From positions 62,001 to 126,000 of the forward strand of contig NZ_JANHDP010000007.1 in the NCBI RefSeq assembly GCF_024494695.1: DNA of 64,000 nt. The letters run 5' to 3'. The translations under genes and the position numbers were made by a program. How positions within the stretch are numbered: the stretch's first letter is position 1; every line of letters starts with the position of its first letter. Positions 23,316 through 32,132 of the stretch are shown one piece after another. The notes under the pieces are model-generated. The model saw only the letters and a program-made list of their open reading frames with translations. It was not told where the DNA came from and made no database searches. The DNA is from Natronoarchaeum rubrum (GTDB taxonomy: Archaea > Halobacteriota > Halobacteria > Halobacteriales > Natronoarchaeaceae).

Positions 23316-24287
23316 ATGGTGAACTACGCGGGGGTCGACCTCGGTGCGACCAACGTCAGAGCGGTCGTCGCCGACGACGCGGGGACGATCATCGGCGCGC
23401 ACAAGCGGGGGACGCCTCGCGGCCCGACGGGGATCGCGGTCACCGAGGCCGTCCTGGAGTCGCTGCGGACCGCCTGCGAGGAGGCGGGGATCGAGCCGTC
23501 CTCGATCGTCGCGGCGGGCATCGGCTCGATCGGGCCGCTGGATCTCGCTGAAGGCGCGGTGATCGATCCGGCGAACCTGCCGGATACCATCGATCGGATC
23601 CCCCTGACCGGTCCGGTCTCGAAACTGATCGACAGCGACGAGGTCCACCTGCACAACGACACGATCGCGGGCGTGATCGGCGAGCGCTTCCACAGCGATC
23701 GCAACCCCGACGACATGGTCTACCTGACGATCTCCAGCGGCATCGGCGCCGGCGTCTGCACCGACGGCAACGTCCTCTCGGGATGGGACGGCAACGCCGG
23801 CGAAGTCGGCCACATGATGCTCGATCCCCACGGCCAGCTCACCTGCGGCTGTGGCAGCGACGGCCACTGGGAGGCGTACTGCTCGGGCAACAACATCCCG
23901 CGCTACGCCGAGATGATCTACGAGAACGACCCGGTCGACACCGCGATGCCGATCGAGGATCCCGACTTCTCGGCCGCCGACGTGTTCGAGTACGCCGGCG
24001 AGGACGCGCTGGCCGACCACGTCATCGACCAGACCGCCCACTGGAACGCGATGGGGATCGCCAACATCATTCACTCGTACGCGCCGATCGTCGTCTACGT
24101 CGGCGGCGCGGTCGCGCTCAACAACGAGGAACTCGTGCTCGATCCGATCCGCGAGAAGCTCCCCGAGATGGTCTTCACGAACCTGCCGGACGTCCAGCTG
24201 ACGAACCTCGGCGACGACGTCGTGGTGAAGGGGGCGCTCGCGAGCGCGATGACCGACGGAACGGGCGACCGGTCGCGAGTACGATAG
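23316..24287 (+). CDS. ROK-family sugar kinase (glucokinase-like)
   Basis: A 323-residue ROK protein. The N-terminal phosphate loop reads GVDLGATNVRAVVAD, the middle has the sugar-binding ISSGIGAGVCTDG and GNAGEVGHMMLDP, and the zinc motif region is CGCGSDGHWEAYCSGNN with Cys/His ligands. ROK enzymes phosphorylate glucose or related hexoses with ATP. The exact sugar is uncertain: length and motifs fit an archaeal glucokinase. ATG at 23316 gives the usual start six residues before the phosphate loop. Confidence 0.88.
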   Translation: MVNYAGVDLGATNVRAVVADDAGTIIGAHKRGTPRGPTGIAVTEAVLESLRTACEEAGIEPSSIVAAGIGSIGPLDLAEGAVIDPANLPDTIDRIPLTGPVSKLIDSDEVHLHNDTIAGVIGERFHSDRNPDDMVYLTISSGIGAGVCTDGNVLSGWDGNAGEVGHMMLDPHGQLTCGCGSDGHWEAYCSGNNIPRYAEMIYENDPVDTAMPIEDPDFSAADVFEYAGEDALADHVIDQTAHWNAMGIANIIHSYAPIVVYVGGAVALNNEELVLDPIREKLPEMVFTNLPDVQLTNLGDDVVVKGALASAMTDGTGDRSRVR

Positions 24288-24302
24288 CCGAGGGGCCGCA
24301 TC

Positions 24303-24325
24303 GCGGCGCGTTCACGCCGCGCCGC
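24303..24325 (+). terminator. hairpin downstream of the ROK gene
   Basis: GCGGCGCG-TTCACGC-CGCGCCGC forms an 8-bp GC stem 15 bases after the ROK stop. It may act in 3'-end formation of that gene before the next promoter (GTTTAA near 24338). Confidence 0.35.
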
Positions 24326-24368
24326 CGCGACCGGACGGTTTAACTCTCTGACACCCGGAGCACCGGGC

Positions 24369-25772
24369 ATGCGACGACGCGACGTTCTTCGAGCGGGCGC
24401 CGGCGCGCTCGCGCTCACGACTGTCGGCAACGCGGCGGGCCACCCCGAGAGCCACTTCCTGCCGTTCGGAAGCGTCGATATCGACGACGCCAAGGAGGCC
24501 GTCGTCGGGCCGGACGGCGAGGTGGCGTACGTGGCCGCCGGCGACGGGTTCGCGACCGTCGACGTCTCGGACACCGCCGACCCGCAGCTCCTCGCCGAGA
24601 TTCGGGAGCCGCTCGCGGATCGCTCGGACGAGGCCGTCGGACAGCTCTGGGACTGCCGCCTCGACGGCGACCGGCTGATCGTCGTCGGACCGGCGAATCC
24701 CAGCGTCAACGCGACCAACGGCGTCCTGCTGTACGACGTGAGCGATCCGGCCGAGCCCGAACTGCTCACCTTCTACCCGACCTCGTTTCCGATCCACAAC
24801 GCCGAGTTCGTCGACGGCCGCGTCTATCTCACCGGCAACGACGGCGGTTCGAATCCGCTCGTGATTCTCGACGCCGACGGCGCCGAACTGTCGCAGGTCG
24901 GCCGCTGGTCGCCGCTGCAGTACGACGACCGGTGGGCGAGCGTCGTCGGGTCGCTGCGGCCGCTCCACGACGTGCAGGTCCGCGACGGGCTGGCCGCGCT
25001 GGCCTACTGGGACATCGGGACGTGGCTGGTCGACGTCTCCGATCCCGCGAATCCCAGCTACGTCGCGCGCGTCGGCGACTACGACCTCGACGATCTGAGC
25101 CAGCTCGACACCATGCAGGCGTCGACCGAGGCGATGATCCCCGAGGGCAACGCCCACTACTGCGAGTTCAGCGACGACGGGTCGCTGCTCGGCGTCGGCA
25201 AGGAGGCCTGGGCGGTCGAGACCGACGAGGAGACCGTCGGCGGCCCCGGCGGGATCGATCTGTTCGACATCTCCGACCCCGCGAACCCGGAACAGCTCGC
25301 TCACATCGATGCGCCGCGGGCCGACGACAACACCCGCGAGGGGCAGTTCACCACCTCGCACAACTTCGACATCGCGAACGGACGGCTCTACTCGTCGTGG
25401 TACTTCGGGGGCGTGCAGATCCACGACCTGAGCGACCCGTCGACGCCGATGCGGATCGCCTGGTGGCGCGAGCCCGAGGAAGCGAGCTTCTGGACGGCCC
25501 AGCTCGCACGGTCCGGGGACTGCGTCGTCGCCAGCAGCGCCGAGGAGACGAGCCCCCAGCTGGCCGAGCAGGGTCGGCTCTACACGTTCCCCGACGGGCC
25601 GGTCGACGACGACGACCTCCCCGACGGCGTCGGCGAGAACTCCGGCGAAGGCGGGTCGAACGGCTCTGGCGACGACTCGCCGCTGCCCGGTTTCGGCGTC
25701 GGCGCCGCTGCGCTCGGGCTCGGCGCCGGCGCGCTGGCCCGGGCGCGCTCCGGTGACGGCGGCGAGGAGTGA
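24369..25772 (+). CDS. Tat-exported LVIVD-repeat protein with PGF-CTERM anchor
   Basis: A 467-residue surface protein. [16 protein letters not shown] is a Tat signal. The body contains repeated LVIVD-type segments ([60 protein letters not shown]), giving a probable beta-propeller. An Asp/Gly/Ser linker follows at about 415-440. The C-terminus [24 protein letters not shown] is a PGF-CTERM signal, which archaeosortase A would cut before lipid attachment. Function is unknown; propellers often bind partners. Confidence 0.87.
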   Translation: MRRRDVLRAGAGALALTTVGNAAGHPESHFLPFGSVDIDDAKEAVVGPDGEVAYVAAGDGFATVDVSDTADPQLLAEIREPLADRSDEAVGQLWDCRLDGDRLIVVGPANPSVNATNGVLLYDVSDPAEPELLTFYPTSFPIHNAEFVDGRVYLTGNDGGSNPLVILDADGAELSQVGRWSPLQYDDRWASVVGSLRPLHDVQVRDGLAALAYWDIGTWLVDVSDPANPSYVARVGDYDLDDLSQLDTMQASTEAMIPEGNAHYCEFSDDGSLLGVGKEAWAVETDEETVGGPGGIDLFDISDPANPEQLAHIDAPRADDNTREGQFTTSHNFDIANGRLYSSWYFGGVQIHDLSDPSTPMRIAWWREPEEASFWTAQLARSGDCVVASSAEETSPQLAEQGRLYTFPDGPVDDDDLPDGVGENSGEGGSNGSGDDSPLPGFGVGAAALGLGAGALARARSGDGGEE

Positions 25773-25878
25773 GCGCTGGCCCGGTGAGCGGAGTGTTTGG
25801 CCCTCGCCGGCCCGAATCTGCCATTATCGTTCCCGAAACCCGAACGCTTTCCATCCCTCGAACCCCTATGTACGTGCA

Positions 25879-26253
25879 ATGAGCACAGACGCCTCCGAGG
25901 ACGCTGCCGACGACGCGGGCGAGGAGACGCTCGCCGAGGAGATCGAGACCTGGCTCGTAAAGCAGATGCCGATCATCAAGATGCACGGCGGGACCAGCAA
26001 CGTCCGCAAGGCCGACCCCGAGACCGGCGAGGTCGTCGTCGAGCTCGGCGGCGGCTGTGCGGGCTGCGACGTCGCCGACATCACCGCGGGCAACATCGAG
26101 GCCGACCTCATCAAGAAGTACCCCGAGGTCGAGGAGGTGACCGTCCGCGTCCCCGAGTCCGGCGGGAGCTTCGGCGTCGATCAGGAGGAAAGCATCATGG
26201 GGGTCGACCGCACGGAGGGCGGCCGCGGCGACTTCAAGGACGGCCGCTGGTAG
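25879..26253 (+). CDS. NifU C-terminal-domain iron-sulfur scaffold protein
   Basis: A 124-residue protein. Residues 1-20 are acidic, and 21-124 form a NifU-like (Nfu) domain with [38 protein letters not shown]. The paired cysteines in GCAGC are the cluster ligands. Nfu proteins carry [4Fe-4S] clusters to target enzymes. Other Isc/Suf genes are absent here. ATG at 25879 keeps only a short acidic leader. Confidence 0.92.
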   Translation: MSTDASEDAADDAGEETLAEEIETWLVKQMPIIKMHGGTSNVRKADPETGEVVVELGGGCAGCDVADITAGNIEADLIKKYPEVEEVTVRVPESGGSFGVDQEESIMGVDRTEGGRGDFKDGRW

Positions 26254-26280
26254 AAAACGGGCTTTTTCTCGTCTTCGCTG

Positions 26281-26643
26281 TCAGACGCCGTCGCCGAGCT
26301 TCTCGCGGCTGATCTTCACGCCGGTCGGCGTCACGATCAGCTGGTCGTCGCCCTTCTGGACGATGTCGCCGTCGACCTCGCTGGCGACCTGGCGCAGCTC
26401 GTCGATGACGTGTTCGGTCGTGCTGTCGCTGGTTCGCAGTCGCGTGATGTCCGCGACCACCATGTCGCCGTCGTAGATGGCGTCCTTGATGTCGATGGCG
26501 TCTGCCTGTCCGGCGATCTCCGCGACGTGAACCTGCATCGCGGCCTCGGTCGCGACCGACTCGAAGTCGTCGAGGTCGAGTTCGACGTAGTCCTCGGTGC
26601 TCCGGGAACCCCGGCCTCCGAGGATCGTGCTCATGAGACCCAT
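26281..26643 (-). CDS. sepF: cell-division protein SepF
   Basis: A 120-residue SepF (DUF552). The N-terminus MGLMSTILGG provides the short amphipathic membrane-targeting helix, followed by TEDYVELDLDDFES. The core domain (about 35-120) includes AEIAGQADAIDIKDAIYDGDMVVADITRLR. In haloarchaea SepF anchors FtsZ2 at the division site and is essential. It is convergent with the NifU-like gene (27-base gap) and has no FtsZ nearby. Confidence 0.93.
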   Translation of the reverse strand: MGLMSTILGGRGSRSTEDYVELDLDDFESVATEAAMQVHVAEIAGQADAIDIKDAIYDGDMVVADITRLRTSDSTTEHVIDELRQVASEVDGDIVQKGDDQLIVTPTGVKISREKLGDGV

Positions 26644-26829
26644 GTGGGAACCCGACCGGCGGAGCGAGTATAGTTCTTGCCCTCGCGCGCCGGCCCAACT
26701 CGGCGACGAGACGCCGTCCGTCGGACGGAAGTCTGACGCCGCTGCCGAGGGAGCGACCGGACGTAGTCTCCGGCCGCCGCGTTCGAACGATCGGTCGGCG
26801 ATCGTCGTCGACCGAGCGACGACCGGCGG

Positions 26830-27963
26830 TCAGCGCCGCGTCCGCGCGAGCGCCGCAATCGACAGCGCGGCGAGCGCGAGTTCGACGCCGAAGCCCGGCA
26901 GCGCGTCGGCGTCTCCGCCGTTCCCGTCGCCGCTGTCACTCTCACCGCTTCCGTCGGCCGAGTCGGACCCGCCGTCGCCGTCGTTCCCGCTGCCGTCGGC
27001 GTCCGTCTGGTTTCCGCCGTCGGACTGATTTCCGTCGTCGGGATCGTCTTCGCCGTCAGTCTCGCCGGTCCCGTCCTCGCCGTCAGTTCCGCCGGTACCA
27101 TCCTCGCCGTCGTTCGATCCGCCTTCTTCGTCGGCGTTCTCGTCCGATTCGCCGCCGTCACCGGAATCCGCGGGCGGATCGAGCTGGAGGACGACGACGG
27201 CCTGCCCGTGAGAGTTGTCGGGCTCGTACGTCCAGCCGCCGGCGTCCTCGTAGGGTTCGGCGGCGGCGATCGGATCGACGTCGGAGTCCCACGTGTTCGT
27301 CTTCTGGACGTAGCCGACCACGTCGATCCGGTCGGCGTGCTCGCCCTCGACCCTGGCCTCGCCGTAGCTGATCGTCGCGGTCTCCTCGGGGCCGTGGAAC
27401 TCGATGCAGTGGCTGTCCATGTAGCCGTCACCCTGCGGGAGGTCGGGGCTGGTGCCGAACTGGTCGGAGTCGAGCGGGCGCTCGTAGTGCTCGGTCAGCG
27501 GAAATTCGACCTCGATCGGGTCGGCCTCGGAGTGCCACGAGATGGTCTCGCCGGTGGGGATTCTGACTCGGGTGTCCGGTACCGATTCGCCGGCGACGAC
27601 CTCGCCGTCCTGGTTCAGTAGCGTGACGCAGATCTTGCCCGACCCCTCGCCGAGATAGGGGTCCCGGTACTCGTCGCGCGGGTTGAGATAACTGATCCAC
27701 CTGCGGTCGTCGGCGACGGCCTCGAAGTACTCGTCGCCCTCCTCCGGTGCGGGGACGACGAACTCGTCTTCGATCGGTTCGCCGTCCGTGGCGTTCTCCT
27801 GGGCGAGCGACGGCGCGCGCGGGTCGTCCGCGATCTGCGCGCTCGGGTCGTCCGTCGGCTGTGCGATCGGCGTCGCCGCGGCCGCCGCGACGACCGCGCC
27901 CAGCGCGAGGACCGCGAGGGCTGCGATCGCGAGCGACCGCGTCGGGAAGTTTCGTTCTGGCAT
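26830..27963 (-). CDS. secreted PGF-CTERM surface protein
   Basis: A 377-residue protein with an N-terminal signal (RNFPTRSLAIAALAVLALGAVVAAAAATPIAQP) of Sec type. A mature domain follows (about 45-255) with two cysteines (KICVTLL and SHCIEF, a likely disulfide), and then a very acidic Asp/Gly/Ser/Asn low-complexity stalk (about 258-350). It ends DALPGFGVELALAALSIAALARTRR, a PGF-CTERM anchor. The mature domain is not recognised. The stalk would hold it away from the S-layer. Confidence 0.83.
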   Translation of the reverse strand: MPERNFPTRSLAIAALAVLALGAVVAAAAATPIAQPTDDPSAQIADDPRAPSLAQENATDGEPIEDEFVVPAPEEGDEYFEAVADDRRWISYLNPRDEYRDPYLGEGSGKICVTLLNQDGEVVAGESVPDTRVRIPTGETISWHSEADPIEVEFPLTEHYERPLDSDQFGTSPDLPQGDGYMDSHCIEFHGPEETATISYGEARVEGEHADRIDVVGYVQKTNTWDSDVDPIAAAEPYEDAGGWTYEPDNSHGQAVVVLQLDPPADSGDGGESDENADEEGGSNDGEDGTGGTDGEDGTGETDGEDDPDDGNQSDGGNQTDADGSGNDGDGGSDSADGSGESDSGDGNGGDADALPGFGVELALAALSIAALARTRR

Positions 27964-28156
27964 CGATCTCGACCCAGCCGTCGAGACAATCGTTTGAAGT
28001 AATCGTCCCGGTTACCGACGTAAGGTTGTCATACGCAAACGGTAGATGCTGCTTTCCCGCCAGTAGACGGCAACTTCGGGCGTCTGGCGAGTCGGGGAAC
28101 CAACCGGAGCTGCCGGGGAGCGCGGATTTTTATCGCTGGCGTCGACACTGCACCGC

Positions 28157-28966
28157 GTGACGTTCAGTATCTGCGCGCGCGAGACCTACCGCGACGAGAG
28201 CGATATCGTGCAGACGCGTTTCGGCGTCGCCGTCACGACGCGGCTGCCGGGCGTGGGGCGGCTCTGTCCGTTCGTCAACGAGCACGGCGCCGTCGCGACC
28301 CAGAGCTTCGTGAACGTCGAGCTCGGGCGAAAGGGGGTGGAGTATCTCGCGGACGGCCTCGCGATCGAGGACGCCCTCGGCGCGCTCGTCAACGCCGACG
28401 ACGGCGCGCCCGAGCGCCAGCTCCACGGCGTCGGCGCCGACGGCGCGTACACGTTCTCGGGCGAGGAGTGCAAGGACTGGTTCGGCCACACGAGCGGCGA
28501 CGGCTACACGGTCGCCGGGAACCTGCTGACCGGGCCCGAGGTGATCGAGGCGACGGCGGAAGCCTACGAGGCGTCGGCCCACGACGAGCGCGTCGACGTG
28601 ATCGACGATCCCGAGGGCTCGGCCCCGCTCGCCGAGCGCCTGATCGACGCGCTCGCCGCGGGCCACGAGGCCGGCGGCGACCGCCGCGAGGACCAGACCG
28701 TCCAGAGCGCGGCCGTCCGCGTCGCCCGGACCGAGGACCGCGAGATGACGAGCTTCTACGACGACCTGCGCGTCGACGCCACCGAGACCCCGGTCGCGGA
28801 CCTGCGGGAGACGTACGACCTCGCGGTCGAGGGGTTCCGGAGCGCGATCGCTCGGCAAGAAGACGACGCCGAAGCGCGGAGCGCTTCGAGCCCCGACTCG
28901 CACGCTCGTCGGGACGCTGAAAACGGAGACGAAGACGCCGCAAACGGCGAAACCGACGACGCGTAG
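28157..28966 (+). CDS. DUF1028 family protein (Ntn-hydrolase-like)
   Basis: A 269-residue protein whose first 220 residues match DUF1028: the start MTFSICARE, FGVAVTTRLPGVGRLCPFVNEHGAVATQSFVN, GKKG-type motif at LGRKGVEYLADG, RQLHGVGADGAYTFSGEECKDWFGHTSGDGYTVAGNLL. The family is predicted Ntn-hydrolase-like, with unknown substrate. The start is GTG at 28157. After residue 235 the tail contains a 48-base two-hairpin element read in frame as DAEARSASSPDSHARRDA, then an acidic end. The tail is therefore likely acquired and dispensable. Confidence 0.87.
   Translation: MTFSICARETYRDESDIVQTRFGVAVTTRLPGVGRLCPFVNEHGAVATQSFVNVELGRKGVEYLADGLAIEDALGALVNADDGAPERQLHGVGADGAYTFSGEECKDWFGHTSGDGYTVAGNLLTGPEVIEATAEAYEASAHDERVDVIDDPEGSAPLAERLIDALAAGHEAGGDRREDQTVQSAAVRVARTEDREMTSFYDDLRVDATETPVADLRETYDLAVEGFRSAIARQEDDAEARSASSPDSHARRDAENGDEDAANGETDDA
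28865..28918 (+). repeat. in-frame two-hairpin element inside the DUF1028 gene
   Basis: GACGCC at 28865, stem GAAGCGC-GGA-GCGCTTC, GAGCCC, stem CCGAC/GTCGG, then GACGCT at 28913. The repeat length from GACGCC to GACGCT is 48 bases, a multiple of three, so it is read through. It is closest to the third unit of the array at 19415. Confidence 0.8.
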
Positions 28967-28975
28967 GACCGCAGA

Positions 28976-29455
28976 TCAGACGACGAAGTCGTACAGGTCG
29001 TCGCCGACGTGGTGGACCGAGTCGACGACCTTGCCCTCGTCGCCGACCATCTCCGATCCGTCGACCCTGGCGCGTCCGATCCCCAGCACCTTGCCGTGGG
29101 ACTCCTCGGCGATCGCGACCAGGTCGCCGGCCGCGACGTCGTCGTCGGCCTCGACGATGCCGGGCCGCATCACGTCGGCGCCGTCGCTGACGAACGACAC
29201 GGCGCCCGCGTCAACCGTGACGACGTGGCTCTCGGGGGGACGCTCGTTGGCGCCCTGTACGGTCAGGAACGGTTCGTCCTCGTAGTACAGCACGAGCGGC
29301 TCGCCGTCGACCAGCACGAGATCGAACTCCGAGCCCTCCAGCTCGACCAGTTCGTAGGAGTCGCCGCCGACGTCGACGCCGAGCTGTCCTTCGATCACCG
29401 ACTCCAGCTCCGCAACGTCGTCGCTCCGGAGGTGGTGGCGCGATTTGATGTCCAT
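28976..29455 (-). CDS. PUA-domain RNA-binding protein
   Basis: A 159-residue protein with an N-terminal pre-PUA domain (about 1-75, beginning MDIKSRHHLRSDDVAELE) and a C-terminal PUA domain (about 78-159) with TVDAGAVSFVSDGADVMRPGIVEADDDVAAGDLVAI. This resembles the archaeal MCT-1/Tma20-like group that binds RNA or ribosomes. ATG at 29455 is preferred over the one at 29482, because GTTTAT (complement of 29481-29486) lies 28 bases upstream of it and would overlap the longer form. Confidence 0.87.
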   Translation of the reverse strand: MDIKSRHHLRSDDVAELESVIEGQLGVDVGGDSYELVELEGSEFDLVLVDGEPLVLYYEDEPFLTVQGANERPPESHVVTVDAGAVSFVSDGADVMRPGIVEADDDVAAGDLVAIAEESHGKVLGIGRARVDGSEMVGDEGKVVDSVHHVGDDLYDFVV

Positions 29456-29889
29456 GTGCGGACCGAACAGGCCCGACAGCATAAACGCCGCGCTCCGGCA
29501 GAGCCGTCCGGTGCCGGGGTAACGGGCCGATACCGGCGTCGGTCGACACCGAACACTGGGGCGCGACGCCGTAGTCGCATCGTAGCGTCCCGGCGCCTTC
29601 GTGGTAGTGTGTGACTCACCCTGGTTCGGCCTCGCGTACCCGACCGGTGCGATCAGCCGCGGCGGCGCCGGCAACGATGTCGATGTTGGATGCCGGTATC
29701 GCCCCAGTTCTCAGCGTAAACGTTCGTGTTCCCTTCGGTCGCTTTCCGGATCGCTCCCGACTGACTGCGTTTCGAGGCCGCGATCGTCCCGTTCACACTC
29801 GTTCGCCGGCGGGTTCCGCATCGATACGGGCCGGTCGTGTCGGTTCTCGTCGACAAAACGCTAAGTGGGCGCGAGCCGTGTGGTAGCGT
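29456..29889. other. 434-base gap without a recognisable gene
   Basis: It lies between the divergent PUA and zinc-ribbon genes. GTTTAT at 29481-29486 is the PUA promoter box, and an AAACGCTAAG near 29856-29865 is a plausible promoter for the zinc-ribbon gene. The middle 300 bases have no convincing coding frame, no tRNA arms and no long inverted repeat. The short frames there lack acidic haloarchaeal composition. A small RNA cannot be excluded. Confidence 0.6.
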
Positions 29890-30183
29890 ATGTGGGGATC
29901 ACGGTCCCGCGACGCCGAGTCGGTCACCTGCATCGCCTGTGGGACCTCGCTCCGACGCGATCACGCCCGCGAGTACGACAAGTACGGCGACCGGTGGGAT
30001 CGCGACGGCAAGGAGTTCGAGTACCTCTGTAAGGCCTGCGACCGCGAACTCTGTCATCAGCCCCGCGACGAGTTAGAGGGACTACTCGTGGAAGTCGACG
30101 CCGGCGAGCACTCCCGCGACGAGTTCCTCTCGTGGTACAGCGCGCTCGTCGAGGAGCGCTACGGCCCGCTCGAAGAGCAGTAG
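29890..30183 (+). CDS. small zinc-ribbon protein (DUF7562-like)
   Basis: A 97-residue protein with two CxxC pairs, CIAC (about 15-18) and CKAC (about 47-50), which should bind one zinc. Between them lies REYDKYGDRWDRDGKEFEYL, followed by ELCHQPRDELEGLLVE. The pattern is common in haloarchaea as an uncharacterised small zinc-finger family. No enzymatic motif is present. It is convergent with the ABC permease gene. Confidence 0.78.
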   Translation: MWGSRSRDAESVTCIACGTSLRRDHAREYDKYGDRWDRDGKEFEYLCKACDRELCHQPRDELEGLLVEVDAGEHSRDEFLSWYSALVEERYGPLEEQ

Positions 30184-30231
30184 TCGACGATACGGCGACC
30201 GGACGACGCCAGGAGGGGCGATCGCGGTGGG

Positions 30232-30250
30232 CGACGCCGTGGCGGCGTCG
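30232..30250. terminator. hairpin between convergent zinc-ribbon and ABC permease genes
   Basis: CGACGCCG-TGG-CGGCGTCG is a perfect 8-bp stem with a 3-base loop, midway between the two stop codons, so it could serve both genes. Confidence 0.45.
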
Positions 30251-30296
30251 AGTCGAACGCCTCCGGCGCCGGGCGACGCCGCTGCCGGACGCCCTG

Positions 30297-31097
30297 TTAC
30301 AGGTCCGAGCCGTCGAACCGACGGTAGCCGAGCAGCGGCACGAGAACGATCCATCCGGCGAGCACGACGGCGTTCACCCACGGTTCGAGGAACCACGCCG
30401 AGGTCTCGGGTGCCGGACCGGCGAACGCGTACGTCCGCAGCAGATTTTCGTAGGCGACGCTGGGCGAGAGGCCCGAAACCAGTCCAGCCCAATCGGGCAT
30501 CGTCCTCGGGAGTTCCATCCCGTTCGCGAGGTAGACGATGCCCTGCGGGACGAATCGCCAGACGAACGTGAACACGAGGAAGATGGTAAACACGAGCACG
30601 GTTACCCACTTCGTCGAGCGGATCGCCGCCGAGAGCGCAATGGCGATGCCGAGGTACGCCAGCCCAAGCAGCAGCGTCAGGCCGAGGTAGCTCGCCAGGG
30701 CCGACGTCAACAGCGTGTCGCCCCGGATCTGAACGACGATCGCCGCCGCGACGACGCCGGCGAGCAGCGACGACGCGAACACGACGGCACGACCGAGGTA
30801 GCTCCCGACGACGACGTCCCGCCGCGAGATCGGCAGTCCGAACACCAGCCGCAGCCGGCCGTCGGACCGCTTGGCCGCGATCGTCTCGTTGGCGCTCATC
30901 ACCGCGAACGCGGGGACCAGCACGGACGAGATGAGAAACAGCGGCCCCTCGACGAGCGTCGCCGGATTTGCCGGCGTCCGGGTGTACGCCCAGGCGACGA
31001 GTCCAAACAGTAGTGCGAACATCCCGACGCCCGTCTGCAGCAGGTACTGATCGTAGGCGTCGCGCAGATCCTTCCGGACCATCAGCGGCCAGTTCAT
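30297..31097 (-). CDS. ABC-2 type transporter permease
   Basis: A 266-residue membrane protein with six helices (about 22-40, 50-70, 100-125, 135-160, 165-190 and 235-258), in the ABC-2/NosY arrangement. An RRDVVVGSYLGR coupling segment precedes helix 3. It partners with the ATPase just upstream: their genes overlap by four bases (ATGA at 31094-31097). Together they form a half-exporter pair of unknown cargo, possibly a drug, lipid or copper-related export. Confidence 0.88.
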   Translation of the reverse strand: MNWPLMVRKDLRDAYDQYLLQTGVGMFALLFGLVAWAYTRTPANPATLVEGPLFLISSVLVPAFAVMSANETIAAKRSDGRLRLVFGLPISRRDVVVGSYLGRAVVFASSLLAGVVAAAIVVQIRGDTLLTSALASYLGLTLLLGLAYLGIAIALSAAIRSTKWVTVLVFTIFLVFTFVWRFVPQGIVYLANGMELPRTMPDWAGLVSGLSPSVAYENLLRTYAFAGPAPETSAWFLEPWVNAVVLAGWIVLVPLLGYRRFDGSDL

Positions 31098-32002
31098 GCT
31101 TCGCCCTCCGTGTACGCGACGAACAGATCTTCGAGCGACGAGTTGGCCGTCTCGACGTTCTCGACTGCGGCGCCCTGCTCGCGCGCGGCGTCGATCACGT
31201 CGGCCTTGACGCCGTCGGGGCAGCCGACCGTGATCGTCCGCCCGTCGACGGCGACCGAGGAAACGGCGTCGACCGCGCGGACGCTGTCGACGGCGCCGTC
31301 GGGCTCGCGATCGAGCGTCACCGAGAGCTGCCCGGCGAAGCCGGCGGCCTCGCGCAGGCCGTCGAGCGTGTCGACCGCGAGCAACTCGCCGTCCCGCAAA
31401 ATAGCGACGCGGTCGCAGACGGCTTCGACCTGCCCGAGAATGTGGCTGGAGAAGAAGACGGTGGCGCCGCGGTCGCGCTCCTCGCGGACGATCTCGCGCA
31501 TCCGGCGGACGCCGTGGGGGTCCAGCCCGGTCGAGGGCTCGTCGAGGATCAGTAGGTCGGGCTCGCCGATCAGCGCCATCCCGAGCGCGAGGCGCTGGGC
31601 CATCCCCTTCGAGTAGCCGCTGGCCTGTCGGTCGCCGGCACCGTCGAGGCCGACCCGGTCGAGGATCGCGTCGGGGTCGGCGTCGGCGTCCCGCGCGTCG
31701 ATCGCGAACTCGAGGTGCTGACGGCCGGTCATCGTCGCGAACGTGGAGAACCCCTCGGGGAGGATGCCGGTGCGCTCCCGAACGGCGATCGGGTCGGCCT
31801 GCACGTCGGTGCCCAGCACCGTCACGCGTCCCTCGGTCGGGCGCAGGTAGTCCAGCAGCAGGTCGATCGTCGTGGACTTCCCGGCGCCGTTCGGCCCGAG
31901 AAACCCGAACACCTCTCCCTGCTCGACCGTCATATCGAGATCCCGGAGAGCGGTGACGGAGCCGAACCGCTTCGAGACGCCGTCGAGTTCGATAGCTGTC
32001 AC
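31094..32002 (-). CDS. ABC transporter ATP-binding protein
   Basis: A 302-residue ATPase with Walker A GPNGAGKST, a YSKGMAQRLAL signature in place of LSGGQ, Walker B LLILDEPSTGLDP, and a switch His in SSHILGQVE. This is the single-domain type (CcmA/DrrA) with a C-terminal extension of about 80 residues. The start is taken as GTG at 32002, since CTTATGC (complement 32026-32032) sits 27 bases upstream. The ATG at 32029 lies within that promoter-like box. It is co-transcribed with the permease. Confidence 0.9.
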   Translation of the reverse strand: MTAIELDGVSKRFGSVTALRDLDMTVEQGEVFGFLGPNGAGKSTTIDLLLDYLRPTEGRVTVLGTDVQADPIAVRERTGILPEGFSTFATMTGRQHLEFAIDARDADADPDAILDRVGLDGAGDRQASGYSKGMAQRLALGMALIGEPDLLILDEPSTGLDPHGVRRMREIVREERDRGATVFFSSHILGQVEAVCDRVAILRDGELLAVDTLDGLREAAGFAGQLSVTLDREPDGAVDSVRAVDAVSSVAVDGRTITVGCPDGVKADVIDAAREQGAAVENVETANSSLEDLFVAYTEGEA

Positions 32003-32025
32003 GGACGCGAGTGGTCGGGGCGGGC

Positions 32026-32032
32026 GCATAAG
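32026..32032 (-). promoter_or_regulatory. TATA-like box of the ABC exporter operon
   Basis: CTTATGC on the minus strand is centred 27 bases before the GTG at 32002. It is the main reason for choosing that start. Confidence 0.45.
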
Positions 32033-32132
32033 CGTACCGACCGGATCGGCCGCCTGCGACGGGAACGACGGTCGAGTGCGGCTCCGCAACCGTTGCGATA
32101 CGTCTATCCGTCCAACCCTCCTACCACCGGGC

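Noticed and set aside
29600..29889. Short frames of 87-91 codons upstream of the zinc-ribbon gene
   Set aside because: Arg/Ser-rich, no start context, no TATA at the right distance and no acidic composition.
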